From NCBI GenBank assembly GCA_946965045.2, contig OX337241.1, positions 434,001 through 498,000 of the forward strand: 64,000 nt of DNA, given 5' to 3'. Under the pieces are notes generated by a model. It saw only the letters and a list, made by a program, of their open reading frames with translations, was not told the origin of the DNA and searched no databases. Shown here in pieces: positions 43,801-53,994 of the stretch. This DNA comes from Epithemia pelagica. Taxonomy: Eukaryota > Bacillariophyta > Bacillariophyceae > Surirellales > Surirellaceae. A program made the position numbers and the translations under genes. Position 1 is the stretch's first letter, and each line of letters begins with the position of its first letter.

Positions 43801-44603
43801 TTGAGTTGTTCGGGCGACAATTGTCGTTGTTGTTGGAGCAAGGCTTGTCGTTGTTGTTGTTGCACGGCGCGTTGTTGTTGCAAGACTTGTTTTTGTTGGC
43901 GTTGTTGCAAGGCGCGTTGCTGTTGCAGGGCTTGTCGTTCTTGTTGCTGTGCTTGTCGTTTGGCTTGTTGCGCTTGGCGTTGCTCCACTTGTTGCTGTTG
44001 TTTCAGCGCCTTTTGTTGTTGCTGCTGTTGCTGTTGTTTGCGTTTTTGTTGCAACAGTTGTTGTCGCTTGCGTTCTTGCAGTTGACGTTGTTGTTGGGAC
44101 GGCGGCAACAAGGATTCATCGTCGTTTTGGCCGTCGGGGGGAGGAGGAGTCACTTTGGGATTGTTGCGATCTCGATTCAAAATCGCCGTGGACGAGGATG
44201 ATTGGTTCGTCTTTTTCGGTTGGTTATTAAAGAGATTGGCAAAGGGATTGGTCATTGTCGGTTTTGTTTTGAGGTTGTTCTGGTTGTTGCCATTGGTTCC
44301 AGCCATCCAGAGAGGCACCACCAAGGGAGACCCCCTACAAGAAGGAGGAAGGATCGTGCTATGCCACTCTGGAGGTTGCCTCACCACAAGGGACGGCTGC
44401 AAGTCCAGGACGAGACGACTCCTACTGGACGGAGGCACAAAGGCCTGACACCCACCCATGGTCATTACCAAGCCTTGACAAATCAACACCCACCAACGAA
44501 CCATTAGCGCCGAATGGCCTTCGGTACTGACGCTACTACTCACAGCCGTAGTTCGTCTTCGTTTTCGAGTGGGTGGTCGTTCGGCCCTTGCGGTTGTCGT
44601 CAT
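40863..44603 (-). CDS. plastid-targeted Gln-rich protein with a split AhpC/TSA-like (PRXL2-type) domain and PRELRKQ repeats
   Basis: 1246 codons, single exon. The N-terminus has a basic lead, a hydrophobic signal ('WWVLICQGLVMTMGGCQAFV') and an AF motif at the predicted cleavage site, as in diatom plastid precursors. Residues about 150-460 are Gln-rich. A thioredoxin-fold segment of the cyanobacterial AhpC/TSA-like type follows at about 518-600 ('SLVVVLPVLGDLESLEYG', 'AVCVIGIGATAESARLFCE', 'LDPQATMHKALQLHAGPQW'). About 390 Gln/Asn-rich residues then intervene, including three PRELRKQ-type repeats. The domain resumes at about 993 ('WVNYLAMWMGIGAPDTVREL', 'CRLLYEHRSNGIL'). The peroxidatic Cys position reads 'PVLGDLES', so it is probably not a peroxidase. 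A partial copy of its 3' end sits at 32534-32862. Confidence 0.8.
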   Translation of the reverse strand: MTTTARAERPPTRKRRRTTAVSSSVSTEGHSALMVRWWVLICQGLVMTMGGCQAFVPPSSRSRLVLDLQPSLVVRQPPEWHSTILPPSCRGSPLVVPLWMAGTNGNNQNNLKTKPTMTNPFANLFNNQPKKTNQSSSSTAILNRDRNNPKVTPPPPDGQNDDESLLPPSQQQRQLQERKRQQLLQQKRKQQQQQQQQKALKQQQQVEQRQAQQAKRQAQQQERQALQQQRALQQRQQKQVLQQQRAVQQQQRQALLQQQRQLSPEQLKALQQRHAQERQALQQRAAAAAGASPQQRKRPPQPQGRSQPSRSAQRQRPPQPQVQQRRQTQPPRSWEQQQQLSPAEWQRIQQRQIPQTRQQQQAQLQQAKQKTLQQQRAKQQQQQQQRAKQQQQQQQQQQASSKEARPPFPNLLNTLKPKSKPQTVREEKEDDDDSEYVDWVVDILCQCQVWNPRTGKYTSAMEQMPLAPPPQSVQNTFRNNNNNNIMMNSNMNMNNNNNLMYSLDQSLVSENAWKLTTTGAKSLVVVLPVLGDLESLEYGQLLAAVVPSLRQARIAVCVIGIGATAESARLFCETTGLPLECLYLDPQATMHKALQLHAGPQWSVPPWLVSSLEWMQQQQQQQQQQYDRTRLQQERKQERYKLNQQWQYNTTPESQANNRWLDPLQQPNNNNKNNMTPRELRKQERQVLNQQLQSPPQQQTASTTPYGQPQETPYGQGTPPTGYDTTTTTTTSVLDPQTTNTNTNNLTPRELRKQQRQALNQQLQNQQRQQQQELQQQQQPAEEELERQTNEQQLQQQQQYEQQQQQLQQEFQQEQEYQQQQQQLQQQYQEQQFQQPQYQQQQQQQRSDPSTRNQEQYADPNRRVLQPTTPQSTTFRNQVVTGEASYYYGEEAPVQSYPYEEFNSRSYSTGTFRNEVVSSGLSYEDSNGRAQSRLYQEPNNFYLYNNQNAESNGQVRSASESYDSEMDNRNYFNGEYKDSYNNESEMSQEDAQGWVNYLAMWMGIGAPDTVRELVRGAFGDPTAPERIPSNHVMSVQPFMEMIGTTHFRFMWDEHKQSSKNKYNGDDFDFRNTWWQNQQGYQRPMELTSLRLSFLMHFREHFNEYVSDPSLLAWRGCTFLLESEPDVVLKGDTMGNTGGASQSAGFPSNIHGSGTCRLLYEHRSNGILSYTQTPSRPLAFLEPYIGSGKALNPLGLRDEAVNDWWRKELDDQDQLKRKRQSQPRPSLQQRRPEQQQLQQQQQQRRPR

Positions 44604-45402
44604 GGTTCAATTGGTTTACGCAATCAAAGCAGATGAAAGAATGAGAACCAAGAGATCCCAAGAAGGCTCACTCAAGTTGTGTGCGTGTTTGAAACGAAAA
44701 ATGGCGCGCTTGGTTGCTACGGCTGTATGTGTTGTGTAGATTGTGGACCCCTTCCACACGTTGTGCTTCAGACAAAGAGTAATAATGAGCTCCAGAACAA
44801 GCAACGCACCACGCCAGTCAACCTTGGACCAATGGCAACAGGAATCAGCAATGGCGAATTATTGGACATTCGACATCAGCAGACGCAAATTCAAAATGAC
44901 GGCGCAACTTCTCGTTTCGCAATGAGACGTAGGTAGTTCTTAGGTCACCAATGGTCAATCGTCCCTCTCTACTCTCTACGCTCTCTATTCGCTCTACAAT
45001 GTACTTTTACTCGTTGTTACACTCACGTAGGTGTGTCTCTGTCTCTGTGTCTCTCGCTCTTTGATGGTTTGTCAATGGTGCCAACGCATTAGCGCCAAAA
45101 AGACACGCCCCATCTGCCATTCTTCTGTTCTCGTGGCAATCACCCACCTCAATTCTCATCCCAATTTACTATACACCGGAGAGTAGCCCACGTCGATGAC
45201 CTGTTACACACGTCAGACGGTTTCGGTCGCGAATATCACAAAAATTTGATTGGGTCACGACGAATTGCCGCGACCAGAAGGAATTAAGTCGTGGATAGTA
45301 TCCCTGTATTGTAAGGTATCCCCATCCATATCTCCATTACAACCAACACGGGATAAAGGCCTCTCGAAAACTTTGTGTTGTGATGTGACATGGGTGTCAC
45401 TG
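44604..45402. promoter_or_regulatory. upstream region of the split-redoxin gene, duplicated at 48.2-48.5 kb
   Basis: No gene. 45070-45235 resembles 48190-48470: 'GCCAACGCATT', 'CGCCATCTGC' and 'GCC(C)ACGTC(G/A)ATGACC...CACGTCAGAC' recur in the same order. ACGTCA half-CRE motifs are present in both. This is the promoter side of a segmental duplication that produced the two PRELRKQ genes. Confidence 0.5.
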
Positions 45403-45612
45403 TCACCAATGGACGATCGAACTGCCTCTAACTTTATTCTGTACGGCAAGAATTCCACCATTGACGTGTGGATCTAAGCGAGAATAATAGTCTAGAATGG
45501 CATCTATACGAAGTTTATTGGACTGAATCCCATCCGTTCGGACTCCCTCGGGATTGCGCCATGTTCTCGTCGTGTCCACCACGAATGGCCCTGACAGGCG
45601 GTACTGCGCCAC
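45403..45612 (-). CDS. short ORF, possible last exon of the neighbouring repeat gene
   Basis: About 69 codons with ordinary composition ('YRLSGPFVVDTTRTWRNPEG', 'RIDAILDYYSRLDPHVNGGI'). It lies 280 bp beyond the stop of the repeat gene on the same strand, with N-rich frames between. No splice pair was established. It could be an unrelated chance frame. Confidence 0.2.
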   Translation of the reverse strand: MAQYRLSGPFVVDTTRTWRNPEGVRTDGIQSNKLRIDAILDYYSRLDPHVNGGILAVQNKVRGSSIVHW

Positions 45613-45891
45613 ACAACAATACCTGCATCGTGAGTCGAATCGTAGTTATGTGCACTGCTCCAGTGCTGTAATGTCCAAGCAGCTTGGAGGAACTTGTCGT
45701 CGCTACTAGAGTGTCGTGGACAGGCCCTTTGGACTGTATACTTGTCACTAACAAGTAGAGGACATGGGACGTATAGACCACTGCCGTTGTTGTTGTTGTT
45801 GTTGCTATTCGCCATTCCAACACGGGCACCAGATTCTATGGCATGGGCCCCTGCGAACTGTACTTGTCTTTTTCCATGTGGTTGGTGGGAT

Positions 45892-47999
45892 TCACTTGCG
45901 TGAATATTGCTCCTGCAGTTGTAGTTGTTCTGGTTGTTGTTGTTGTTGTTGTTGCAATTCTTGTGGCGGGTCTTGTGCATCGGCTGCTGCTGGTTGCGAA
46001 ACTGTTTCGTATTGCCATTGCTGATTGACCACCTGACGTTGCTGTTTGCGAAGCTCTCGTGGAGAAATTGGCGGTTGTGGTGCTGGTGGATCCAGAAAAC
46101 CATTGTTGTAGTTGTATGCATCGGGTGGTGGTTCCATCCTTGTGTTCAACTCCCGAAATTGTGGTTGCCATTCTTGACGGGGTTGTTGTTGTTGTTGCTC
46201 CTGTAGTGGTTGTTGTAGTGGTTGTTGTTCCTGGGAGAGTTGATTGAGAGCTTGACGTAGCTGTTTGCGACTTTCGCGGGGAGTCATTGGTGGCAACGTT
46301 GGAGAAGGATCCAGCAAATCATTGTTGTACACATCTTGTTCGATACTTCCGATAGAAGGATCGACGGAAGCTCCTAAGGGAACTTGTGGTTGCACAGTTT
46401 GGGACTCTGGTTGGATTGGTTGCGGCGGAAACTGCCTTTGCTGGTTCAGAGCTTGACGTTGTTGTTTGCGAATTTCTCGGGGCGTTGTTGGTGTTGGCCG
46501 AGTTGGGTCGAGCAAACCATTGTTCGACGACGACCACAGGTCTGCTGGCTGCTGGATCGTGCCGAGACGTACATCTTGAGGTTGTGGTGCTTGTCCTTGC
46601 GGTTGTTGCTGCGATGAATACTGCAATTGTTGGTTGAGAGCATCACGTTGTTGCTTACGAATCTCTCGAGGAGCTACTTGTTGTTGTTCTTGTTGTTGCG
46701 TCGTCGGATCTACCTGCCAGCGCTTGTCCTTGTCCACTGGTTGCGGCAAACGCATGGCAGCAGCCCGTAGCTCTTGTTCCAGAACCACATCATTCTCTTC
46801 TTCATCTTCTTCTTCTTGTTGCTGCTGTAGCAGATACTGCAACTGTTGGTTAATCGCCTGTCGTCGCTGTTTGCGCAACTCGCGCGGTGTCAAGGGTCGC
46901 TGCGGGCTGGGGTCCAACAACCCATTCTTGTACACGTCTTGCTCGATACTCGTACGGCGGCGGGGAGGACTGGCGGCGGCAGGCGCTGACCTGGGTGGCG
47001 GCACCTTATTGGACACTGGTTGTGGTTGTCCTTGTGGCGCATACTGCAATTGTCGGTTCCGTGTCTGACGCTCTTGTTTGCGAATCTCTCGCGGAGACAT
47101 GCTATTGGGCACGGCAATGTCGAGCAAACTAGGGTCATACAATTCTTCTTCGTCTCGTGGTTGTTCACCGTGTTCCTCCTCCTCTGGTGGCGCCGTTTCG
47201 GGCACAGTCTTGGATAATGCTTCTGGTGGTTGCTGTTGCTGTTGAAGCCGTTGTTGCCACTGCAATTCCTGATTGAGAATCCGACGTTCTTGTTTGCGCA
47301 ATTCTCGAGGCGTGGGCGGCGCAATCTCGAGCAAACTATTGTTGTACATCTCTTGTTCCAGGCTCGTCGATGGTGCGACGGCCGGAGCTTGACGTGGCAC
47401 GTCTTGTTGCTGTGATTGTTGCTGCCGTTGTTGCCATGTCAATTCTTGATTGGCAATTTGACGCTCGAGTTTGCGCATCTCCCGAAGTGTGGGTGGGGTC
47501 ATTTCGAGCAAACTATGATTGTGGTAGACTGTTCCAATTGCTTNNNNNNNNNNNNNNNNNNNNNNNNNNNNNNNNNNNNNNNNNNNNNNNNNNNNNNNNN
47601 NNNNNNNNNNNNNNNNNNNNNNNNNNNNNNNNNNNNNNNNNNNNNNNNNNNNNNNNNNNNNNNNNNNNNNNNNNNNNNNNNNNNNNNNNNNNNNNNNNNN
47701 NNNNNNNNNNNNNNNNNNNNNNNNNNNNNNNNNNNNNNNNNNNCGGTTGTTGTTGTTGTTGTTGTCGTCATCATCATGGTAGTCTCGTGCTTCTGGTTCG
47801 TGCCAAAGAGCTGGGTCCGGGAACCAGCCACAACAAAAGGCCGAGACACTGGAACTCCCACAGAAAAGGCATGACAACCACACCCGCACAACATGGCAAA
47901 CCAACAATAGACCCCTACTAGCAGCAGACCCACCATTTTTCGAACAATCCAATGTCGGGTGGTGGTCCCCCTAGTACTCCTCTGGTTCCGCCGCTCCAT
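45892..47999 (-). CDS. plastid-targeted PRELRKQ-repeat protein (contains assembly gap)
   Basis: Paralogue and neighbour of the split-redoxin gene, same strand. The preferred start is the ATG at 47999 (MERRNQRSTRG...), because that frame gives a signal peptide and AF cleavage motif ('MVGLLLVGVYCWFAMLC', 'GCHAFSVGV') matching the paralogue. Two hundred Ns (47544-47743) interrupt it, so the frame before and after the gap cannot be linked. After the gap come eight copies of a unit of about 45-75 residues: 'LLDP' + P/T-rich + '(T/S)PRELRKQxRQALNQQLQ', separated by Gln-rich or acidic spacers and often preceded by 'SIEQDVYNN'. It ends at 45892 with 'LQEQYSRK'. No redoxin domain was found after the repeats. 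The gene may be truncated or continue in unseen exons. Confidence 0.65.
47544..47743. other. assembly gap (200 N)
   Basis: Exactly 200 undetermined bases inside the repeat gene. The true length is unknown. The low-complexity Thr/Asn-coding sequence on its upstream side (GTTGTTGTT) is the likely cause. Confidence 0.99.
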
Positions 48000-48557
48000 A
48001 GTTTCGAGTGTCCAGTCCATGTAGGGAATTGAGGGTGGCTTTTGTTCTCCCCTATGATGAATGAACCAGACTGTATGCATTCAACGTACTCTCTCGTACT
48101 CCTTTTATTGGTCGTCTTCCAGTCTTTTTCCCAATTCGTTTTTTCCAAAGACGTACGCAACAGAGACGTCTATGTTTATGTTGGGTTTGTTGTGGTTGCC
48201 AACGCATTTCTCCCCAAACGACACGACGCCATCTGCACTCGCCTCCTCCCGAAACGACACGGACTGTCTGCTCGTGATGTTGATGTTGTGTGATTGGTGA
48301 TTGGCGATTGCTGTTTGAATGTTGTGAATGTCTTTGTGTGGCAGCCGAATTCTCATCTACTCTCGTCGTCGTGTTACTTTTCAATTTTCAATAGAGAATT
48401 CTTAGAGCCACGTCAATGACCACGTTTCGCACGTCAGACCATCGAGTCGCGGAAAAGATGAGTGACTCTGTGAATCGCGGATAATGTCCGTGACATACGA
48501 CGGACGCACCTCTATCTCTCTCATCTCCGCACCAAAGGACAATCCGAGAGAGGGACC
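48000..48557. promoter_or_regulatory. divergent promoter between repeat gene and rhodanese-methyltransferase gene
   Basis: 558 bp between two divergent starts. It carries the segment shared with 45070-45235, including CACGTCAGAC at about 48432. No TATA box is assigned. Confidence 0.45.
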
Positions 48558-50713
48558 ATGGCATCGGCCGTTCCTCCGGACGACGAAGAGGACGGTTCCA
48601 ACCATTCCATCACGTTTGTTGCTGGTGGTGACAATAAGGAGGAGGAGGTGAGCACAAAGCCTGTCTCGGGGAGGACTTTGTCCGCCGCAGGGACCACAAC
48701 CACAACAACGACTCCCCAAGACCCAAAGGAGGACAATGAGACCAGCACAACTACAACCACCACAAGAACAACCACTCCCTGGCCATGGTTGTCTCTCCCG
48801 GATTGGATTCACCATCATGCCTCACAAAGTCTGTTGGACAACAATAACGGCAACCACCAGTTTCCTCCCACAACGACCACCACCCCAAAGAATAGCACTA
48901 CTTCTACAAGTACTACTACGACAACTCCATCGACCACCGCATCATTGGTATTGCACTTGCTCGATGTTCGTTCGCCAGCTGACTATCACGCCCGTCATTT
49001 GGACTGCAGTAGTACTCGGATCCTTCACAAGCAGCCGCAAAATCAAGACCACTCTTCCTCCCAAATCACCACTACAACGACTCTGACCATCAATGTCGTG
49101 GCCATTCCCTGGTCCGAATTGCCGGAACGACGCTTTGAATTGCCACCCCGACAACGGTCCTTTGCCATTGTGGTATCGCCATCCTGCTCCCATTGCGTGT
49201 CCACACTACAACAAACACTGTTGCCCTCGTGGGAACCCATTCCACCATCACAATCACAACCACAACATTCCAAGCGTGTCAAGATTGACAATCACAATCA
49301 CCACAACCACAAGAACAAGAAGAGACAACCAGTACCGCAACAAAAACCCTGGAAAATTGTCGGACTCTTGAATGGAGACGATCCACAGTTCTGGCGGGAC
49401 GCCCAATCCATGGGCCTGTCCGTCGTTCTCCACAACACTACGAATACGAATACGAATGCTTCTTCATCTTCTTCCTTGTCCAGTCCTCCCTGGTGGCGGC
49501 CACGGTTGTGGGAACCCGATTCCATGGTCCAACACGTCTTGTGGCCTCACATTCTCCCAAAGCTACAACGACGAAACCACAACATTACCAACCACCAACA
49601 GCCGCAGGGAACCGTCGTGGTTTGGGATTTGGGAGCCGGAGCCGGACGAGACACTTGTTATTTGGCCGAACAATTTCTGCAAGTCGTTCGACAGCAGCAC
49701 GACGACGACGACGACGACGAACCACCAATTCTGGACACTCCTCCCGACGACTCGCATGGATTTCACCTTCATGCCGTGGATCAACGGTATCGATCCATCC
49801 TGGACCGAAACAACCACAAGAGCAACAGTAACCAACCGAACAACCCGAACCACACGAACCACACGACTTGCGATTGCGCTCGATTGTGTCAGTTGCGTGG
49901 CGTGGGATCATACGTGTCGTGTCACTGCCTCGACGTGACGGATCCAGCCGCTCTCCGCACCTTGGTTCAGGATACACTCATTATGACTACGACGACCCAA
50001 CGACGTTCGCGCATCGACTGTGTGGTCGTGTACGCCGTGCGATTTTGGAATGCCCAACTGGTCCAAGACTTTGTCGTTTCCGAATTGCCCCAGTTGGTAC
50101 GGCAGCAGGCAGCCACCAAAACGGCTGGAAGTACCACACTGGGATCATCCTGCTCCCTTCCACCCACCATTGTCTTTGCCATGAGTCAGTTTGGCAAAGC
50201 GTCTCCCACGGCCGACTGGAACTTTGCCCATCCCAAGGTACGTGATCCTATGGTTCTTGTCGTTTACCTGCCCGTGTGCGACACGTATATATCTCTGATA
50301 GAAATGAGTGGTATTGCTACTCCCTAAATTCCGGGGTCCAACAAAGTGTTTCTCTTTCTTTCTCGAACTTTTTCTCATGCCTTTTGTCTATACTGTGTCT
50401 GCGTTTTGGTGTTTTTTTTTGTTTTGGTGTGTTTCAGGAAAAGCATGTGTTGGAACGGACGCAATTGGCCGATATGTTTCTTCATTCGTCCAGCACAACC
50501 ACGTCGTCCTCTCTGCATGGTCAATGGACGATTCATTGCGATCAAGTCGTGCCCGATGGCGATCATGGTCGAACCCTCATTCAATTCCTGGCCGAATTCA
50601 TTTACGATAATTCCACGAATACAACGACGACCAAGACAACGGCGATACCCCCGGAGCATGATCCTGGATCCACAAGGCAGTTGGACAAGAACAAGAACAA
50701 CCAACCTGCCTAA
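48558..50713 (+). CDS. rhodanese-like domain fused to SAM-dependent methyltransferase, two exons
   Basis: Exon 1 spans 48558-50237, intron 50238-50437 (200 nt, GTACGT...TTTCAG, phase 0), exon 2 50438-50713; 651 residues. The ATG at 48558 sits in an ACCATGG context. A Thr-rich N-terminus precedes a rhodanese-like domain starting near residue 130 ('LVLHLLDVRSPADYHARHL'), with Cys residues in the active-site loop 'VVSPSCSHCVS' (about residue 210). The methyltransferase starts near 352 with motif I 'VVVWDLGAGAGRDTCYLA'. A Cys-rich insertion ('CDCARLCQLRG') and the substrate-side strand 'IDCVVVYAVRFW' follow. Exon 2 supplies 'EKHVLERTQLADMF' and an Asn/Lys tail. Rhodanese with a class I methyltransferase suggests a sulfur-related methylation; the substrate is unknown. 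Confidence 0.82.
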
Positions 50714-50723
50714 CGGTTGAGCT

Positions 50724-51492
50724 TCAATGAGTATAAAAATAGGGTCGACAATATGATGTACGAATGGATACAAAAATATCCTTTACGACCATGGTTTCGG
50801 CGGAACTGACATTGAGGAGCAGCTTGTTTTCAGGCATGAGCAATTGAACGAGCAATGCTCCGACAGAAAGTAGTGTGGTGGAGGTTTCCTGACTCGTTGT
50901 CGTCGTCAATGCCACGGGAAAGAGGTATGCCAGGAGGATGAAAGATGACGGCCTCCTTAATATTTTGTGGCTGCGTTGGTAGGACGGGAGGTTGTGGTCT
51001 GGCAACGACAAGACTCGATTCCTTGTTGTCGTTCTGGTCCATTGCGACAACTGGCACGATCCTGGATCCGACAATCGTACCACTTCCAACGACGAGGCGA
51101 CATTGTCCTCCTCGGCTGTTCTCCGTTGTTGGTGGTTGGACAGCCGCCCTTTTTTTTTCATGGTCGTCGTCCTCCTCTTCATTGGGCCATTCCGGCTTGA
51201 CATTACATGTCAAGTGCAACAACCTAGTGTGATTCGCATGCACCAGCAGCTAGAGAAAGGCATTGCAATTGGAGCGCGGTGACTCCTCCGAAAGGGACAA
51301 ACTGTTCTTGGTCATCTCATCATCGGACCTTTGGATCCACCCGTTTCGTCCTGTTGTCGGATGCATGAAACACGAGACCATATGAGCCAAGAACCAAAAC
51401 CAAATCGAGAAAAGTTGGACAAAACTCCTCCTGTTTTGGAATGCACCACTGTCGGTTCTTGCCCTAGCTGCCACAGTTGCTAGGTAATCCAT
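50724..51492 (-). CDS. possible gene with unresolved exon structure
   Basis: Minus-strand frame 51492-50830 is open except for one TAG at 51250. In its 3' third a different frame (to 50724) carries a membrane-like stretch ('FILLAYLFPVALTTTTSQE', 'TLLSVGALLVQLLM'). The start has 'FVQLFSIWFWFLAHMVSCFM', also hydrophobic. A frame change or intron near 50950 and another around 51250 would be needed. It lies tail-to-tail with the methyltransferase gene, 10 bp from its stop. No domain recognised; may be a pseudogene. Confidence 0.3.
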
Positions 51493-51716
51493 ATCCGACG
51501 ACTATGTGTAAAGTGCCATCATACTACCACCCCGAAGCATCAGTTTTTCTTCTCACGACCGCAGACACACTGTCCCACAAAACCGCCAGGTCATGGCCGA
51601 GGCGTAGTACTAATACCTGTAGAGACATACACAAGTCAGATCGTTCCTTCCACACCTTTGACCACAAACAAGCACCTTCTATCTTGCAACATGTTCTTTC
51701 TACTTTTGAGTAACAA

Positions 51717-52800
51717 CTACTTACTAGTATGTAGAAAACAAGTCAACCACTCGAGAAATAAAAGGCAAGGTTTCATCATTCCCTCCATCATTTTGGCATG
51801 TATTGGGCCTTGCTCGTTGACAAGCTCAAGTCTAGAAGAAAAGGGTGACATATCATCAGTATCATGGATACCCATACCTTCAATAAGAGAATGATACCAT
51901 CCGCTCGATTGCGTGAGTCGACGAAAACACCACGAATTCTTATCCATGAGTGGTACGGTCGCACAGGTAGGATTGTCACAGCCACTGATCACGGCAACTT
52001 GATTGGTCACAGTCACCATACTGCAGAAATAGCGGTAATTTCCAAAGGATGGGAGATTCCAAACGCGGTTGCGGTGCGTATCCAAGACTTGCACGGTTCG
52101 ACGGCTTCCTCCGGCGACAGTAAGACAAGATCCCACGGCAACCATTGCACAATAAGCTCGAGGGTTGGGAAGCACCAAATCAGAATGAGTGATCCAACTG
52201 GACGAGAAGGAAATGACTGTAGATATAGTATCGATTTCTCTCTCCTCTGCAAAGTCCACGTACTCCACCGAGTCAAGAGCATGGCCATGCTCGTTACTAC
52301 GACCTCCAACGACAAAGATGCGGTGACCAATAACTGCACTGGCACACCATTGTCGTGGAACAGTCATGCTTGGTCCCGCAGTGACAGTGTGGTTCCTGAT
52401 ATCAATAATTTCCACCGACGACAAACAACACTCGTTGTATCCACCCATGACAATGATATATCGGTTGTGCACCGCCACAGCACAACATCTTGCCCTTCCC
52501 GTTGATAATCGACATGTCAATGTTGTCCAATGGTTCTTCTCTGAGCTGCTTAATGTCGAAGATGATTGTAGCAAATCATTGACATCAATACGTTCCAAAG
52601 AAACTGTAGTTCCTTCACTGAATCCTCCCATCACGTAGACGCCGCCATTGCACACAACAGCGGCATGTCCATAACGTATCTTGTTCATGGGTGGCCCTTC
52701 TCGCCACTGCTTGTCTGGGTCTGCCAGATTCAATACTAGAACGGAATTGGTGACACAATAGTCTCCTTTCGATCCGCCCAACACAACGACCGTTTGTCTC

Positions 52801-52871
<71 letters not shown>

Positions 52872-53030
52872 GATGTTATCGTTCGTATCGGTATGATCCA
52901 GTACGACCGAAGCATGACCTATACGCCCTGCTCCCTCGAGAGGAGGCCAGTCTCTTTCGTTCCATTCTACTGTGTCATCTACAAGGACAAGGCCCGATTG
53001 CCGTGCTTGTTCTTGCAGTGTCATTGTCAT
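51717..53030 (-). CDS. Kelch-repeat protein with poly-Asn tract
   Basis: 437 codons, single exon. Five or six Kelch motifs with the Gly-Gly signature: 'VVVLGGSKGDY', 'VYVMGGFSEGTT', 'YIIVMGGYNECC', 'IFVVGGRSNEHG', 'LTVAGGSRRT' and a weaker 'AVISGCDNP'. They are expected to form a beta-propeller protein-binding scaffold. Residues about 54-77 are almost all Asn, encoded by a (GTT)n tract on the plus strand (52802-52872), which is length-unstable. No BTB, F-box or membrane segment was seen. The C-terminal 'CLLFLEWLTCFL' is hydrophobic. Confidence 0.85.
52802..52872. repeat. (GTT)n microsatellite inside the Kelch gene
   Basis: About 23 uninterrupted TTG/GTT triplets, encoding the poly-Asn run on the minus strand. 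Confidence 0.97.
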
Positions 53031-53612
53031 GCTTATGGTTTACTTTAACTTTTCGGTGAACTGAACGCAACACGCAACGGATAGAGCGTGAAAAAACCTC
53101 TCGCTCTCTCGTTTTGTGATTTGTGATGGGTTTTGGACGTCTGTCGTCCGTACGCTATACCGTAGAGCGAGGTACGGGTCGCACATAACCTACGTGACAA
53201 GCCTCAGTATCTTTTCGTGATCGCAATCTTTTCTCAATACAAATATTGCGTCCTCTTGTTTGTGAGATGGTTGTGAGATTTCTTGCAGAATGACGAATAT
53301 AACTGCTGGTTGCATGCATTATTACGGTGATCAGGTAATGACAAGGCGGGTGATGAAGAGCATGATGGTGCGCCGCTGTACATGGATTGGGAGGAATAAG
53401 GACGACAGCAATCATCAATCCAAAAGGCCGGTTGGAATCGGCACCACTCGCCGGGCCGTGGAGGAACAAAGACCACTATAGTAGCCCAACTTCTGAGAAC
53501 TTGGTCCCACACCATCCGCGGAGCAACAAGACCATTTTTGGAACAAAGTCGTGAAATAGTTTGGAATGAAACTGAGCCCGGTGGAATATTGACAGGCATG
53601 GTTTTGTGTTCT
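53031..53612. other. Kelch gene 5' region; no gene seen
   Basis: Short ORFs only. The right part borders the duplicated exon. Confidence 0.4.
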
Positions 53613-53994
53613 TGTGTTCTGGTGGTTTTTGTTGTGTGTGTTTCAGGAAAAGCATGTTTTGGAACGGACGCAAATGGCCGACCTGTTTCTTCCATCGTCC
53701 TCGACAAGCACCAAACCTCTGCCCGATCAATGGACGATTCATCCGTGCCCGATGACGATCATGGTCGAACTCTCAGTCAATTCCTGGCCGAATTCACCTA
53801 CCATAGTTCTACAACTACAACGACAGCGATGCCCCAAGAGCATGATCCTGGACTCACAAGGATTCCTTTTGACAAGAACAAGAACAACAACCAACCTACC
53901 TGACGTGTTCTATACGGTTGAGATACAATGATGAGTATAAATAGGGTCTACAATATGATCTAAGAATGGATACAAAACATATCCTTTATGAAGA
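53613..53994 (+). pseudogene. duplicate of rhodanese-methyltransferase exon 2 and 3' flank
   Basis: Matches 50414-50788: the intron's 3' end (GTGTGTTTCAG), the coding part ('EKHVLERTQMADLFL', '...EHDPG...KNKNN' tail) and 75 bp of downstream sequence. Exon 1 is absent and the coding part has small deletions, so it is not a gene on its own. It shows that a segment spanning the intron end to the 3' flank was copied about 3.2 kb downstream, with the Kelch gene between. Confidence 0.88.

Noticed and set aside
47499-47952. Alternative start frame (MDCSKNGG...) for the repeat gene
   Set aside because: The neighbouring frame from 47999 gives the signal peptide and AF motif shared with the paralogue. 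The N gap makes the apparent frame continuity meaningless.
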